Part shown: piece by piece, positions 1 through 7,712 of the stretch
Layout of the letters: every line of letters starts with the position of its first letter
Numbering within the stretch: the first letter of the stretch is position 1
Origin: DASSUW01 sp963835525
Lineage (GTDB): Bacteria > Actinomycetota > Thermoleophilia > Solirubrobacterales > Solirubrobacteraceae
Assembly (NCBI GenBank): GCA_963835525.1
Contig: CAWIFM010000008.1
Coordinates: forward strand, 1,612,001-1,676,000
Reading direction: 5' to 3'
Length of the DNA stretch: 64,000 nucleotides
Position numbers and translations under genes: made by a program
Notes under the pieces: model-generated
The model's database searches: none
What the model was told of the DNA's origin: nothing
What the model saw: only the letters and a program-made list of their open reading frames with translations

Positions 1-454
1 GCCACGGCGCGACGACGCGCATGTCGGGGCGCAGGGCGCCGTAGGTGTACTCGAAGCGCACCTGGTCGTTGCCCTTTCCGGTGGCGCCGTGCGCGACGGC
101 GTCGGCACCCATCTCCTCCGCGATCCGCAGCTGCGCGGCGGCGATGAGGGGCCGGCCGATCGAGGAGCCCATGAGGTACTGGGCCTCGTAGAGCGCGTTG
201 GCGCGGTACATCGGGAACGCATAGTCACGAGCGAACTCCTCGCGCAGGTCGAGCACGCGGACGTCGACTGCGCCGAGACGCTCGGCCTTGAGCTGCGCGG
301 ACTCGAGCTCCTCACCTTGTCCGAGATCGGCGATGAAGGCCGTCACCGCGCAGCCGTACGTGCGCTGGAGCCAGACGAGGATCACGGAGGTGTCGAGCCC
401 GCCCGAGTAGGCGAGGACGATGTGCTCGGGTGCCTTCCGGGAGGTCGTGGCCAT
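1..454 (-). CDS. argG: Argininosuccinate synthase, N-terminal part (runs off window)
   Basis: The first ~150 residues of argininosuccinate synthase are present; the rest lies beyond base 1. ArgG ligates citrulline and aspartate using ATP with release of AMP and PPi. Visible signatures are the N-type ATP pyrophosphatase loop AYSGGLDTS near residues 15-23, the ADLGQGEE motif, and HGATGKGNDQVRFE. The ATG at 454 lies only 4 nt downstream of the stop of the upstream 2OG-oxygenase gene, so the two are probably cotranscribed leftwards. This could be the housekeeping arginine gene or a paralogue serving the neighbouring biosynthetic cluster; whether argH follows cannot be seen. The family call is firm and the role is inference. 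Confidence 0.93.
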   Translation of the reverse strand, partial: MATTSRKAPEHIVLAYSGGLDTSVILVWLQRTYGCAVTAFIADLGQGEELESAQLKAERLGAVDVRVLDLREEFARDYAFPMYRANALYEAQYLMGSSIGRPLIAAAQLRIAEEMGADAVAHGATGKGNDQVRFEYTYGALRPDMRVVAPW

Positions 455-458
455 GACG

Positions 459-1220
459 TCACACTCCCCCGCCGGCCGACGCGGCCCAGAGGTTGTCCAT
501 CGTCTCATGTGACATCTCCTTGTGGAGATCCTGAGTCGACGCGAACCCCATGTTGAGGATGGTCCTGCGGCCGTCGCGTACCGGATACACGCGATGCATC
601 GTCGTGTCGGTGCGCATCATGTAGAGGTCGCCCGGGACGAGTTCGAGGGAGTACACGGGTCGGCTGACGAGCGCGCGGTTGATGCTCGGGTTCTGCTTGT
701 CCCATGTGGTGCCGGGAACGCACTGCACGAATCCCCCGTCCTCCACAGGCGGGCATTCGACGACCCACACCAGTGCGAAGCTGAAGTCGTCCCAGTGCCA
801 GCCGTGCGTATCGCCCTCCTTCTCCAGACGGGTGATCAGGCACTGCTCGGGCTCGTACGGGCACGCGTGCACGGGCTCACCCGCAACCGCGCTCAGCATG
901 TCGAGAAGCGGCCGTGCTGAGTAGACCTCGGGAATCGCCGTCGCGCTCTCGAAGATCTCGTCGCGACGAACGTTGCTCATGCTGCGGAGTGAGCCATCTG
1001 TCTCCGTGAACCTGAGCTCCCTGCGGACGCCACGTGCGTCGACGAGCTCGAGCACCTCCGCGGCGATCGCCTGCTTCACCCTTTCGGGAACCAGGAACGG
1101 CACTTTGGCCGCGCCGAGGTATGAGAAATCGCGACGCGCTCTCGCGAGCTCGAGCGGCGGAGCTGCGGCCGCGTGCAGCTCGAGGTCATTCAGAAGCTCG
1201 CTCTTGTTTGAGTTGGTCAT
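459..1220 (-). CDS. BesD/HalD-like Fe(II)/2-oxoglutarate-dependent oxygenase
   Basis: A 253-residue protein resembling the free-amino-acid BesD/HalD halogenase and hydroxylase family. The iron facial triad appears complete: HGWHWDD supplies His-x-Asp, and a distal His occurs in TTMHRVYPV, followed by Arg in GRRTILNMGF, which fits 2OG binding. True halogenases of this family carry Gly/Ala in place of the Asp, so HxD predicts hydroxylation (or another oxidation) rather than chlorination. An upstream in-frame ATG at 1304 exists, but the ATG at 1220 has an AAGGA Shine-Dalgarno about 7 nt upstream and is preferred. It is divergent from the aspartokinase gene (120 bp apart) and sits 4 nt from argG. 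The substrate is unknown; a cationic or acidic amino acid would suit the neighbours. Confidence 0.82.
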   Translation of the reverse strand: MTNSNKSELLNDLELHAAAAPPLELARARRDFSYLGAAKVPFLVPERVKQAIAAEVLELVDARGVRRELRFTETDGSLRSMSNVRRDEIFESATAIPEVYSARPLLDMLSAVAGEPVHACPYEPEQCLITRLEKEGDTHGWHWDDFSFALVWVVECPPVEDGGFVQCVPGTTWDKQNPSINRALVSRPVYSLELVPGDLYMMRTDTTMHRVYPVRDGRRTILNMGFASTQDLHKEMSHETMDNLWAASAGGGV

Positions 1221-1340
1221 CACACGTCCTTCGTCACTGTCGGTTCGACCGTTGGCGGGAGGTAAGAGCGAGACACCCGCGTCCTGATACGTCACCCGCG
1301 GCATGTATCTGCACAGGCCTGTCGCGATCTACGTCTCGCG

Positions 1341-2570
1341 ATGACCACGGACCCATTGAGAGACGCGCGGCATGCCACGGAGCTGGTCGTCTGCAAGTTC
1401 GGCGGCACCTCGGTGGCGGACATCGATCGCGTGCGCGTGGTCGCTGAACGACTCATGGCCATGCAAAGACGCGGTCGTAGGGTCGTCGCCGTCCTGTCGG
1501 CGATGGGCAACTCCACCGATCAGCTCGTGAGGATGGCCCATCGCATCTCTCCCGGGCCGCAGCCCCGCGAGCTCGACGCACTGCTGTCCCTCGGCGAGTC
1601 CATGTCGTGCGCACTGGCGGCGTTGAGCGTGCACGCCCTCGGCGGGAGGGCGATATCGCTCACGGCCTCGCAGGCCGGCGTGTTCACGGATGAGGCGCAC
1701 GGCTGCGCGCGCCTCGGCGAGATTCGTCCACGGCGGCTTCTCCAGGCCCTCGATGACGGGCACATCGCCTTCGTCGCCGGCTTTCAGGGCATGTCGCCGA
1801 ACGGCGACGTCACGACGCTCGGTCGAGGCGGATCGGACGCCACAGCGGTCGCCCTGGCTGCGGCGCTCGGCCTACGCAGCTGCGAGATCTTCACCGACGT
1901 GCCGGGCGTCTTCACTGCTGACCCGAGGGTGGTTCCCAGAGCACGTCGGCTCGCCGGACTCGGGCACGAGGAAATGCTTCTGCTCGCTGCCGGCGGCGCT
2001 GCGGTCATGCAGCCACGCGCGGTCGAGCTCGCGTTGAACCATTCCATCGACATCCACGTCCGCTCGGCGTTCAGTGCCGAAACCGGGACATGGATCCGCA
2101 AGGAGGACGCCATGCTGGAGGACCCCAGGATCGTCGGGGTAGCGCATCGAGGCAAGGAGCTGCTCTACACCGCGCGCGACGTGACCCCAACCGCTCTGGC
2201 CGCCGCCCTCGCACGACGAGGGGCAGTCGTCGGGACGCTCGTCCGGCACGGAGGAGTCGTCCGCTTCACCGCGCCGGGGGCCGAGGAGCAGGAGGTCGTC
2301 GCCGCGCTCCGCGCGGTCGGAGCGCGGGTCGTCGCCGGGCAGAGCCTCGGCGCGGTGAGCCTCGTCGGAAGCGGGATCGGCAGCCGGCCGGAAATCGCTT
2401 CACGCGCGCTTGCGGTGCTCGCGCGGCTCGGCGTGGAGCCACACCTTCTAACCATCACGCCAGGGCGGATCTCCTGCCACGTGTCATCGATGGCGGTGCA
2501 GGATTCGGCGCGCGCGCTCCACGATGCGTTCGGCCTCGATCTCGAGGGTCCGAGTGTTGCCGCTGCCTGA
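1341..2570 (+). CDS. Aspartokinase (aspartate kinase)
   Basis: This 409-residue protein phosphorylates the beta-carboxyl of aspartate, the entry step to the lysine/threonine/methionine family. The kinase domain (about 1-240) shows KFGGTSV at residues 19-25, SAMGNSTDQL, the substrate region FQGMSPNGDVTTLGRGGSD, and DVPGVFTADPR. The last ~150 residues look like paired ACT regulatory domains. Length is normal and the frame intact. It is the first gene of the right-going train, in a setting with ArgG, oxygenases and an aldolase rather than lysine-pathway genes. A dedicated supply enzyme or a feedback-resistant copy is therefore possible, but that is inference. No clear Shine-Dalgarno precedes the ATG. 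Confidence 0.93.
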   Translation: MTTDPLRDARHATELVVCKFGGTSVADIDRVRVVAERLMAMQRRGRRVVAVLSAMGNSTDQLVRMAHRISPGPQPRELDALLSLGESMSCALAALSVHALGGRAISLTASQAGVFTDEAHGCARLGEIRPRRLLQALDDGHIAFVAGFQGMSPNGDVTTLGRGGSDATAVALAAALGLRSCEIFTDVPGVFTADPRVVPRARRLAGLGHEEMLLLAAGGAAVMQPRAVELALNHSIDIHVRSAFSAETGTWIRKEDAMLEDPRIVGVAHRGKELLYTARDVTPTALAAALARRGAVVGTLVRHGGVVRFTAPGAEEQEVVAALRAVGARVVAGQSLGAVSLVGSGIGSRPEIASRALAVLARLGVEPHLLTITPGRISCHVSSMAVQDSARALHDAFGLDLEGPSVAAA

Positions 2571-2607
2571 CCAACATCACGACGAGAACCGCCAACGGAG
2601 ACCCACG

Positions 2608-2796
2608 ATGACGAAAGTCCTCAATGAGATCTTCGCGAGCGCTCGATTCGCCTCGCCGACGCGCATGACCCAGGAATGGGCTGACCGCCGCGCGAGCCGT
2701 GATCGCCGCGAGGCTCGCCGCAGTGCACTGCACGACGGCCACGACCTGCGGACCGCCAGGCAGTGGCGCGCAGGACCCGCGGCGAGGACGCGGTGA
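2608..2796 (+). CDS. Small Arg-rich peptide, translationally coupled to the JmjC oxygenase
   Basis: A 62-residue open frame beginning MTKVLNEIFASARF and ending in an Arg/Trp-containing tail (ARQWRAGPAARTR). A GGAG sequence lies 8 nt upstream of the ATG, the gene sits 37 nt after the aspartokinase stop, and its TGA overlaps the next ATG (TGATG at 2794-2798). It is rich in Arg and Ala and has no Cys, no membrane segment and no domain I recognise. Its position just before an Fe(II)/2OG JmjC-type protein, with an ATP-grasp gene in the same cluster, makes a ribosomal peptide substrate conceivable. A small accessory subunit or a translational-coupling leader are equally possible. I assign no function. 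Confidence 0.55.
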   Translation: MTKVLNEIFASARFASPTRMTQEWADRRASRDRREARRSALHDGHDLRTARQWRAGPAARTR

Positions 2797-3656
2797 TGCG
2801 CACCGCACAAGCTGTGGCCGGCGTACCGGTCCCTCGTCTCTCGTTCGATGAGTTCCTGGCCTTTGGGCGGCATGCCCTCATACGGGCCGACGTCCCCGTG
2901 GTGATCGACTTGCCGAAGGAAGTTCAGGGCCTCGGCAGGGAAGGTCTGGCCGAGCGCCTCGGGGACATGACGGTCACCCTCTTCACCGAGCCGAGCAACA
3001 AGCACAACTCGCAGCGGTGGACCACTGCGGAGATCAGGCTACGGGAGTTCTTCACGGACACTCGGTACCAGTCCGACCCTGGCACCTGGAATCGCATCGT
3101 GTCGAACATACGTAACAGCCGGTCGGACGTCGACGCGGTCCTCGGCTTCAACGCCGAAGAACTGTTCGACTACCGGCAGCCGCTGAACGCGGCGAATCTG
3201 TGGATCAGTCACCGCGGCGTGTTCACCCAGAGCCACTTCGACGAGCTGGAGAACTTCAACATCGCGCTGGAGGGCCGCAAGCGGTTCGTCTTGTCACCCC
3301 CGGGGTTCCGAGAGTACTACCCGAGGTCGGTCTTGCGCGGGTTCGGTGACAAGTCGCAGGCCTTCGACTTCGACGACGTGAGCCCGGAACGCTTTCCGAG
3401 ACTTGTGTCCAAGCTGGCCGTGCGCCGAGAACTCATCCTCCAGGCTGGGCAGATGCTCTACCTACCGCTCGGCTGGTGGCACCAGGCCGAGTCGCTGGAC
3501 GAGATGAACATCAACATGAACTTCTGGCTCCGCGACGTGAAGATCGTGCGCAGGCCGTACGTGCTCGGCGTGGCGCTGTACACCGCGGCATACCGCAAGC
3601 TCAACGGCGTCTACAACTACCAGCCCGCCAAGACGTCGACCCGGGAAGCGGCATGA
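2796..3656 (+). CDS. JmjC/cupin_8-type Fe(II)/2OG oxygenase
   Basis: A 286-residue cupin-like protein of the JmjC/cupin_8 group, relatives of which hydroxylate proteins, peptides or amino acids. The metal site is evident: QSHFDELENFNIALEGRKRF supplies His-x-Asp, followed by the conserved segment with Lys/Arg for 2OG, and GQMLYLPLGWWHQAES supplies the distal His. The in-frame ATG at 2763 lies within the small ORF; the ATG at 2796 couples directly to that ORF's stop and has GAGGA 7 nt upstream. The 3' end overlaps the alpha-oxoamine synthase start by ATGA. The substrate is unknown; candidates are the adjacent 62-residue peptide or a pathway amino acid. Confidence 0.8.
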   Translation: MRTAQAVAGVPVPRLSFDEFLAFGRHALIRADVPVVIDLPKEVQGLGREGLAERLGDMTVTLFTEPSNKHNSQRWTTAEIRLREFFTDTRYQSDPGTWNRIVSNIRNSRSDVDAVLGFNAEELFDYRQPLNAANLWISHRGVFTQSHFDELENFNIALEGRKRFVLSPPGFREYYPRSVLRGFGDKSQAFDFDDVSPERFPRLVSKLAVRRELILQAGQMLYLPLGWWHQAESLDEMNINMNFWLRDVKIVRRPYVLGVALYTAAYRKLNGVYNYQPAKTSTREAA

Positions 3657-4906
3657 ACGGCCGCAAGACCATCACGCCCACCCACCGGTACCGCAACAAC
3701 GACAAGGCGGTCGGTGTCGGGAACACGTTCTGGGACATGTCCGAGCAGAGCGGAGTGGCCGGGATCGTGGCCGAGCTCGAGGGCGGCCTGCTACGCACCA
3801 AGGCCGGGCACGAGTTCGTCAACTTCACCTGCTGCTCCTACCTGGACCTGGACTCGCACCCCAAGGTCATCGGGGGCGCGATCGCCGGACTGCGCCGGTT
3901 CGGCGTGCTCGACCACTGCATCCCGCGCAGCCGCGTGCAGATCCCGGCGTTGCTGGAGCTGGAGGCGTCGCTCGGAGAGCTGTTCGGCGCCGATGTTGTC
4001 AGCGCGATCTCGGCCGGCGTCGCCAGTGCGGGCCTGCTGCCGCTGATCGCCTCGGGGCATCTGGGAAGCGGGATCCGGCCGCTGATGGTGTTCGACCGGA
4101 ACTGCCACGTGTCGATGGCGGGGGCCAAGCCGTCATGTGCCGACGAGACGGAGGTGGTGACCTGCGACCACCACGACGTCGGGTTCATCGAGGACATGTG
4201 CAAGCAGTACGAGCGCGTCTGTTACGTCGTGGACGGCTCGGAAAGCCTGGGCGGGTACGCGCCGGTGCTGGAGCTGGCCGAGTTGCAGGAGAAGTACGGC
4301 CTGCTGGTGTTCTACGACGACTCGCACTCGATCTCCGCGTACGGGGAGCGCGGCATCGGCTACATCCGCTCGCACTGCCCTGTGTTGGATGAACGGACGA
4401 TCACCGTCGCAACCCTGAACAAGGCGTTCGGATCCAGCGGGGCCGCGATCCTGCTCGACGGCTACCCGAAGAAGACGCTGCGGGTAATCGAGCGGTTCGC
4501 CGGCGCCCTGAGCTACTCGCAGCCCATGACCACGGCAGCCGTCGGGGCCTCCCTGGCATCGGCGGAGATCCATCGCACCGAGGAGCTGAGCACGCTCCAG
4601 CGGCGGCTGCGGGCCAACATCGAGCTGTTCGACACGTACATCGAGACCGAGCAGACCGCGATGACGTACCCGATCCGGATCGTGCCGATGAGCGACGAGA
4701 CGGTGATCGAGGCGGGCCGCCGGGTGTACGCGGCCGGGTTCTACGTCTCCCCGGTGTTCTTCCCGATCGTGGCCCGCGGGACGGCCGGCTTGCGGGTGAT
4801 GCTCCGAGCGGGCCAGACCGACGAGCAGATCCGCAGGCTCTGCGCTGTGCTCGCCGAGGTCGGCGCTCGGCAGGCGGCCGCTCTGCCGCAGGAGTCGCCC
4901 CGATGA
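3653..4906 (+). CDS. PLP-dependent alpha-oxoamine synthase family protein
   Basis: This 417-residue fold-type I PLP enzyme belongs to the group of 5-aminolevulinate synthase, KBL, BioF and serine palmitoyltransferase. Those enzymes carry out decarboxylative Claisen-type condensation of an amino acid with an acyl-CoA or acyl-ACP. The N-terminal NFTCCSYLDLDSHPKV corresponds to the family's substrate loop, VFYDDSHSISAYGERG supplies the PLP-ring Asp, and TLNKAFGSSG carries the Schiff-base Lys. The start overlaps the upstream stop (ATGA). In this setting a CoA ester supplied or consumed by the CitE, MaoC and aldehyde-dehydrogenase neighbours is an attractive acyl donor. Amino-acid specificity cannot be read from the sequence. 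Confidence 0.87.
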   Translation: MNGRKTITPTHRYRNNDKAVGVGNTFWDMSEQSGVAGIVAELEGGLLRTKAGHEFVNFTCCSYLDLDSHPKVIGGAIAGLRRFGVLDHCIPRSRVQIPALLELEASLGELFGADVVSAISAGVASAGLLPLIASGHLGSGIRPLMVFDRNCHVSMAGAKPSCADETEVVTCDHHDVGFIEDMCKQYERVCYVVDGSESLGGYAPVLELAELQEKYGLLVFYDDSHSISAYGERGIGYIRSHCPVLDERTITVATLNKAFGSSGAAILLDGYPKKTLRVIERFAGALSYSQPMTTAAVGASLASAEIHRTEELSTLQRRLRANIELFDTYIETEQTAMTYPIRIVPMSDETVIEAGRRVYAAGFYVSPVFFPIVARGTAGLRVMLRAGQTDEQIRRLCAVLAEVGARQAAALPQESPR

Positions 4907-5785
4907 TGAGCACCGCCCACGCGACTCCACGCAGCATTCTGTACACGCCTGCGCTGTCGCTGGACCGGGTCGTGAAGGCCTGGTCCTACGACGCCGATGT
5001 CCACCTGATCGACCTGGAGGACGCCGTCCCGCCGCAGCGCAAGTCCGCAGCGCGGACGGTGTGCCGGGCGGCGCTGGAGAAGGCACCGGATCCCGCAAGC
5101 GTCGCCGTGCGCGTCAACGAGCTGGGCACCATCGAGGCGGTGCACGACCTCGTGATGCTCACCGAGTGTCCGGTCACGCCGGGCTTCATCGTGATGACGA
5201 TGGTGAGGTCCGCGGTCGAGGTGACGCTGATGCGCGACACCCTCGCCTCGGCAGGGCGCACATCCCGAGATCTTCGTGACCGTGGAAACCCTGGAGGCCG
5301 TGGCTGAAGTCGATGCGATCGCGGCGGACGCCGACGGGCTGATCCTCGGCTCGGCGGACCTGGCAGCCACCCTGGGCATCGAGATCACCTGGGAGGGAAT
5401 GCTCTCGGCCCGGCAGGCGATGGCGCTGGCCTGTGCCCGCTACGGCACCGCGTGCGTCGACACCGCCAACTTCCGGCTCGGCGAGCCGGAGGTGCTGGCG
5501 GAGGAGATCGAGCTGGTGCGGGAGCTGGGCTTCCACGGCAAGGCGACCGTGCACCCGAGAGAGCTGGGCGCGATCAACGCTGCCCTGCGGCCGGACCCGG
5601 ACGGCCTGCGGCTGGCCCGGCGAGTCACCGAGGCCGTGCGGGCGGCAGACGGTGGCGTCGCCGTCCTGGACGGGAACATGGTCGGTCCGCCGTTCGCACG
5701 GATGGCCCACGCGACGGTGGCGCTTGCGGACGCCTGGGCAGAGCGGTTCGGCCGGGCTCGAGCAACCGCGGGGAGCGAACCGTGA
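4903..5785 (+). pseudogene. HpcH/HpaI (CitE-like) CoA-ester lyase, frameshifted
   Basis: The two halves of one CitE-like protein lie in different frames. Residues from 4903 read RSILYTPALSLDRVVKAWSY and DVHLIDLEDAVPP (frame 1), whereas HPEIFVTVETLEAVAEVD through GKATVHPRELGAI and the NMVGPPFARM tail read in frame 2. The switch is at about 5254-5260, where removing one base joins AGR directly to HPEIF and gives a normal 293-residue product. The family cleaves or forms beta-hydroxyacyl-CoA esters such as malyl-, citramalyl- or citryl-CoA with Mg2+. The ends overlap both neighbours, so the operon is intact. Either a genuine one-base insertion or a sequencing/assembly error; the two cannot be separated here. 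Confidence 0.85.
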
Positions 5786-6711
5786 CCGTCGCCGATGCCG
5801 TCACCAGCCCAGGGCCGGGCACCGTTGAGCCGATCACCGTCGCCGTCATCGGGACCGGGGCCATCGGCCAAGATCTGGTCACCAAGATCCACCGGTCCCG
5901 GGTGCTGGAATGCGGACTCGTCGCCGGGCGCAACCCGGAGTCCGCGGGCCTACGGCACGCCGCCGAGCTCGGTTATCCAACCACCGCCGGCGGGATCGAC
6001 GCGCTCGTGGCGGCCCCGCGGAGGTTCGACGCGGTGCTCGACGCCACCGACGCCGTGTCCCACGTCGAGCACTGGCGGCTGCTCGAGCCGCTGGACACGC
6101 TCGTGATCGACCTGACCCCCAGCCGGGTCGGGCAGATGGTGGTACCGACCCTGACCGGAACGCATCCCCGGGCCGGACGCAACATGAGCCTGATCAGCTG
6201 TGGCGGGCAGGCGTCGATCCCGATCGCCCACGCGCTTGCCGGCCGGTTCGAGGTGGAGTACATCGAGGTCGTCTCCACCGTGGCCAGCAGCATTGCGGGG
6301 CGGGGGACCCGGCTCAACCTCGACGAGTACGTTGCCACCACCCAGCACGCCATCACCAGGTTCTCCGGCGTGCGCCACACCAAGGCGATCCTCAACATCA
6401 GCCCGGCGCTGCCACCGGCGAACTTCCGGACGGCCATCCACGCGATCATCCCGGGGGCCACCGCCGAGTCGGTCCGCGCGGTGGTCGCCGACGCGGCCGA
6501 GCGGGTGCGGGCGTTCGCGCCCGGGTACGAGGTCGTCGCGTGCACGGTGTACGAAGATCGGGTCGTCGTCTCGCTGGGGGTCACCGCGGACAGCGATGTG
6601 CTGCCCGGGTATGCCGGGAACCTCGACCTCATCGATTCGGCCGCCATCCTGGTCGCCGAGCAGTACGCGGCCTGGCTCAGCCTGGGCGCCCGGACGGGAG
6701 TGCGCCGATGA
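5782..6711 (+). CDS. Acylating aldehyde dehydrogenase (DmpF/MhpF-like)
   Basis: A 309-residue homologue of CoA-acylating acetaldehyde dehydrogenase, which interconverts an aldehyde and its acyl-CoA with NAD. The N-terminal VAVIGTGAIGQDL is the Rossmann dinucleotide loop and LISCGGQASIPIAHAL contains the thioester-forming Cys. The GTG at 5782 overlaps the preceding stop (GTGA) and gives the standard family length. It is paired with the DmpG-like aldolase gene that starts in its last codons, as in meta-cleavage operons where the two enzymes form a channelling complex. In nikkomycin biosynthesis (NikA/NikB) the pair runs in reverse, extending an acyl-CoA; a similar anabolic role is plausible here. 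Confidence 0.9.
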   Translation: MTVADAVTSPGPGTVEPITVAVIGTGAIGQDLVTKIHRSRVLECGLVAGRNPESAGLRHAAELGYPTTAGGIDALVAAPRRFDAVLDATDAVSHVEHWRLLEPLDTLVIDLTPSRVGQMVVPTLTGTHPRAGRNMSLISCGGQASIPIAHALAGRFEVEYIEVVSTVASSIAGRGTRLNLDEYVATTQHAITRFSGVRHTKAILNISPALPPANFRTAIHAIIPGATAESVRAVVADAAERVRAFAPGYEVVACTVYEDRVVVSLGVTADSDVLPGYAGNLDLIDSAAILVAEQYAAWLSLGARTGVRR

Positions 6712-7712
6712 GCGCAGTGATCATCCACGACCCCACGCTGCGTGACGGCCAGCACGCGGTGCAGCACCAACTCGGCGTGGCACAGCTGCGCGGGTACGCG
6801 GAGGCGGCTGACGCTGCCGGGATTCCGGTCGTCGAGGTCGGCCACGGCAACGGCCTGGGCGCTTCCTCCATCCAGGTGGGACGGGCCGCCGTCAGCGACG
6901 ACTTGATGCTCTCGACCGTGCGGGAAGCCCTGCGGCACAGCAAGATGGGCGTGTTCATGCTGCCCGGCTGGGGCACCTGCGACGACCTGCGGAAGGCCAT
7001 CACGCACGGCGCCGACGTGATCCGCATCGGCGTGCACTGCACCGAGACGTCACTGGCCGAGCGACACCTCACGTTCCTCCGCGAGGCAGACGTAGACGCG
7101 CACTGCGTGCTGATGATGAGCCACATGGCCCCTCCCGAAGCACTGGCCGAGCACGCCGCGCTCGTCGTCGGGTACGGGGCGCGGGCAGTGGGCATCATGG
7201 ACTCCGCGGGCCACTTCCTCCCTCATGACGTCGCCGAGCGGATCCGCGCGATCGTCGGCGCCGTCGACGTGCCGGTGATCTTCCACGGGCACAACAACCT
7301 CGGCATGGCTGTCGCGAACTCCGTCGCCGCTGCCGAGGCCGGCGCCGGAATCATCGACGGATGCGCGCGCGGCTTCGGCGCCGGGGCAGGCAACACCCAG
7401 CTCGAGGTGCTGGTGCCGGTCCTGGAGCGCACCGGGTTCGACACTGGCATCGACCTGTACGCGCTGCTCGATGCCGCCGAGTTCGCCGAGCGGGAGCTCA
7501 TGCCCGCGCCGCCGGTCACCGGCACGCTGAGCATCGTCAGCGGCCTGGCCGGAGTGTTCTCCGGGTTCAAGCACAAGGTTCTCGACGTGTCCCGACGTGG
7601 CGGGGTGGACCCGCGCGACGTCTTCTTCGAGCTCGGCAGGCGGCAGGCCATCGCCGGGCAGGAGGACATGATCATCGACGTCGTGGCCGAGTTGGGTGCA
7701 CGGCAGCCTTGA
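6708..7712 (+). CDS. 4-hydroxy-2-oxovalerate aldolase family (DmpG/MhpE/NikB-like)
   Basis: This 334-residue TIM-barrel aldolase would cleave or form 4-hydroxy-2-oxoacids from pyruvate (or a 2-oxoacid) and an aldehyde using a divalent metal. HDPTLRDGQHAVQHQ carries the catalytic Arg, Asp and His, and FHGHNNLGMAVANS supplies the metal-binding His pair. The C-terminal domain used for contact with the dehydrogenase is present (EFAERELMP onward). The ATG overlaps the aldehyde dehydrogenase stop by ATGA, supporting a physical complex. No catechol or phenylpropionate degradation genes accompany it, so a biosynthetic rather than catabolic direction is my inference. Confidence 0.9.
   Translation: MSAVIIHDPTLRDGQHAVQHQLGVAQLRGYAEAADAAGIPVVEVGHGNGLGASSIQVGRAAVSDDLMLSTVREALRHSKMGVFMLPGWGTCDDLRKAITHGADVIRIGVHCTETSLAERHLTFLREADVDAHCVLMMSHMAPPEALAEHAALVVGYGARAVGIMDSAGHFLPHDVAERIRAIVGAVDVPVIFHGHNNLGMAVANSVAAAEAGAGIIDGCARGFGAGAGNTQLEVLVPVLERTGFDTGIDLYALLDAAEFAERELMPAPPVTGTLSIVSGLAGVFSGFKHKVLDVSRRGGVDPRDVFFELGRRQAIAGQEDMIIDVVAELGARQP

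Noticed and set aside
6708..7712. Aromatic meta-cleavage (dmp/mhp) catabolic operon
   Set aside because: The aldolase/ALDH pair is present, but no ring-cleavage dioxygenase, hydrolase or hydratase of that pathway accompanies it; the neighbours are biosynthetic-type enzymes.
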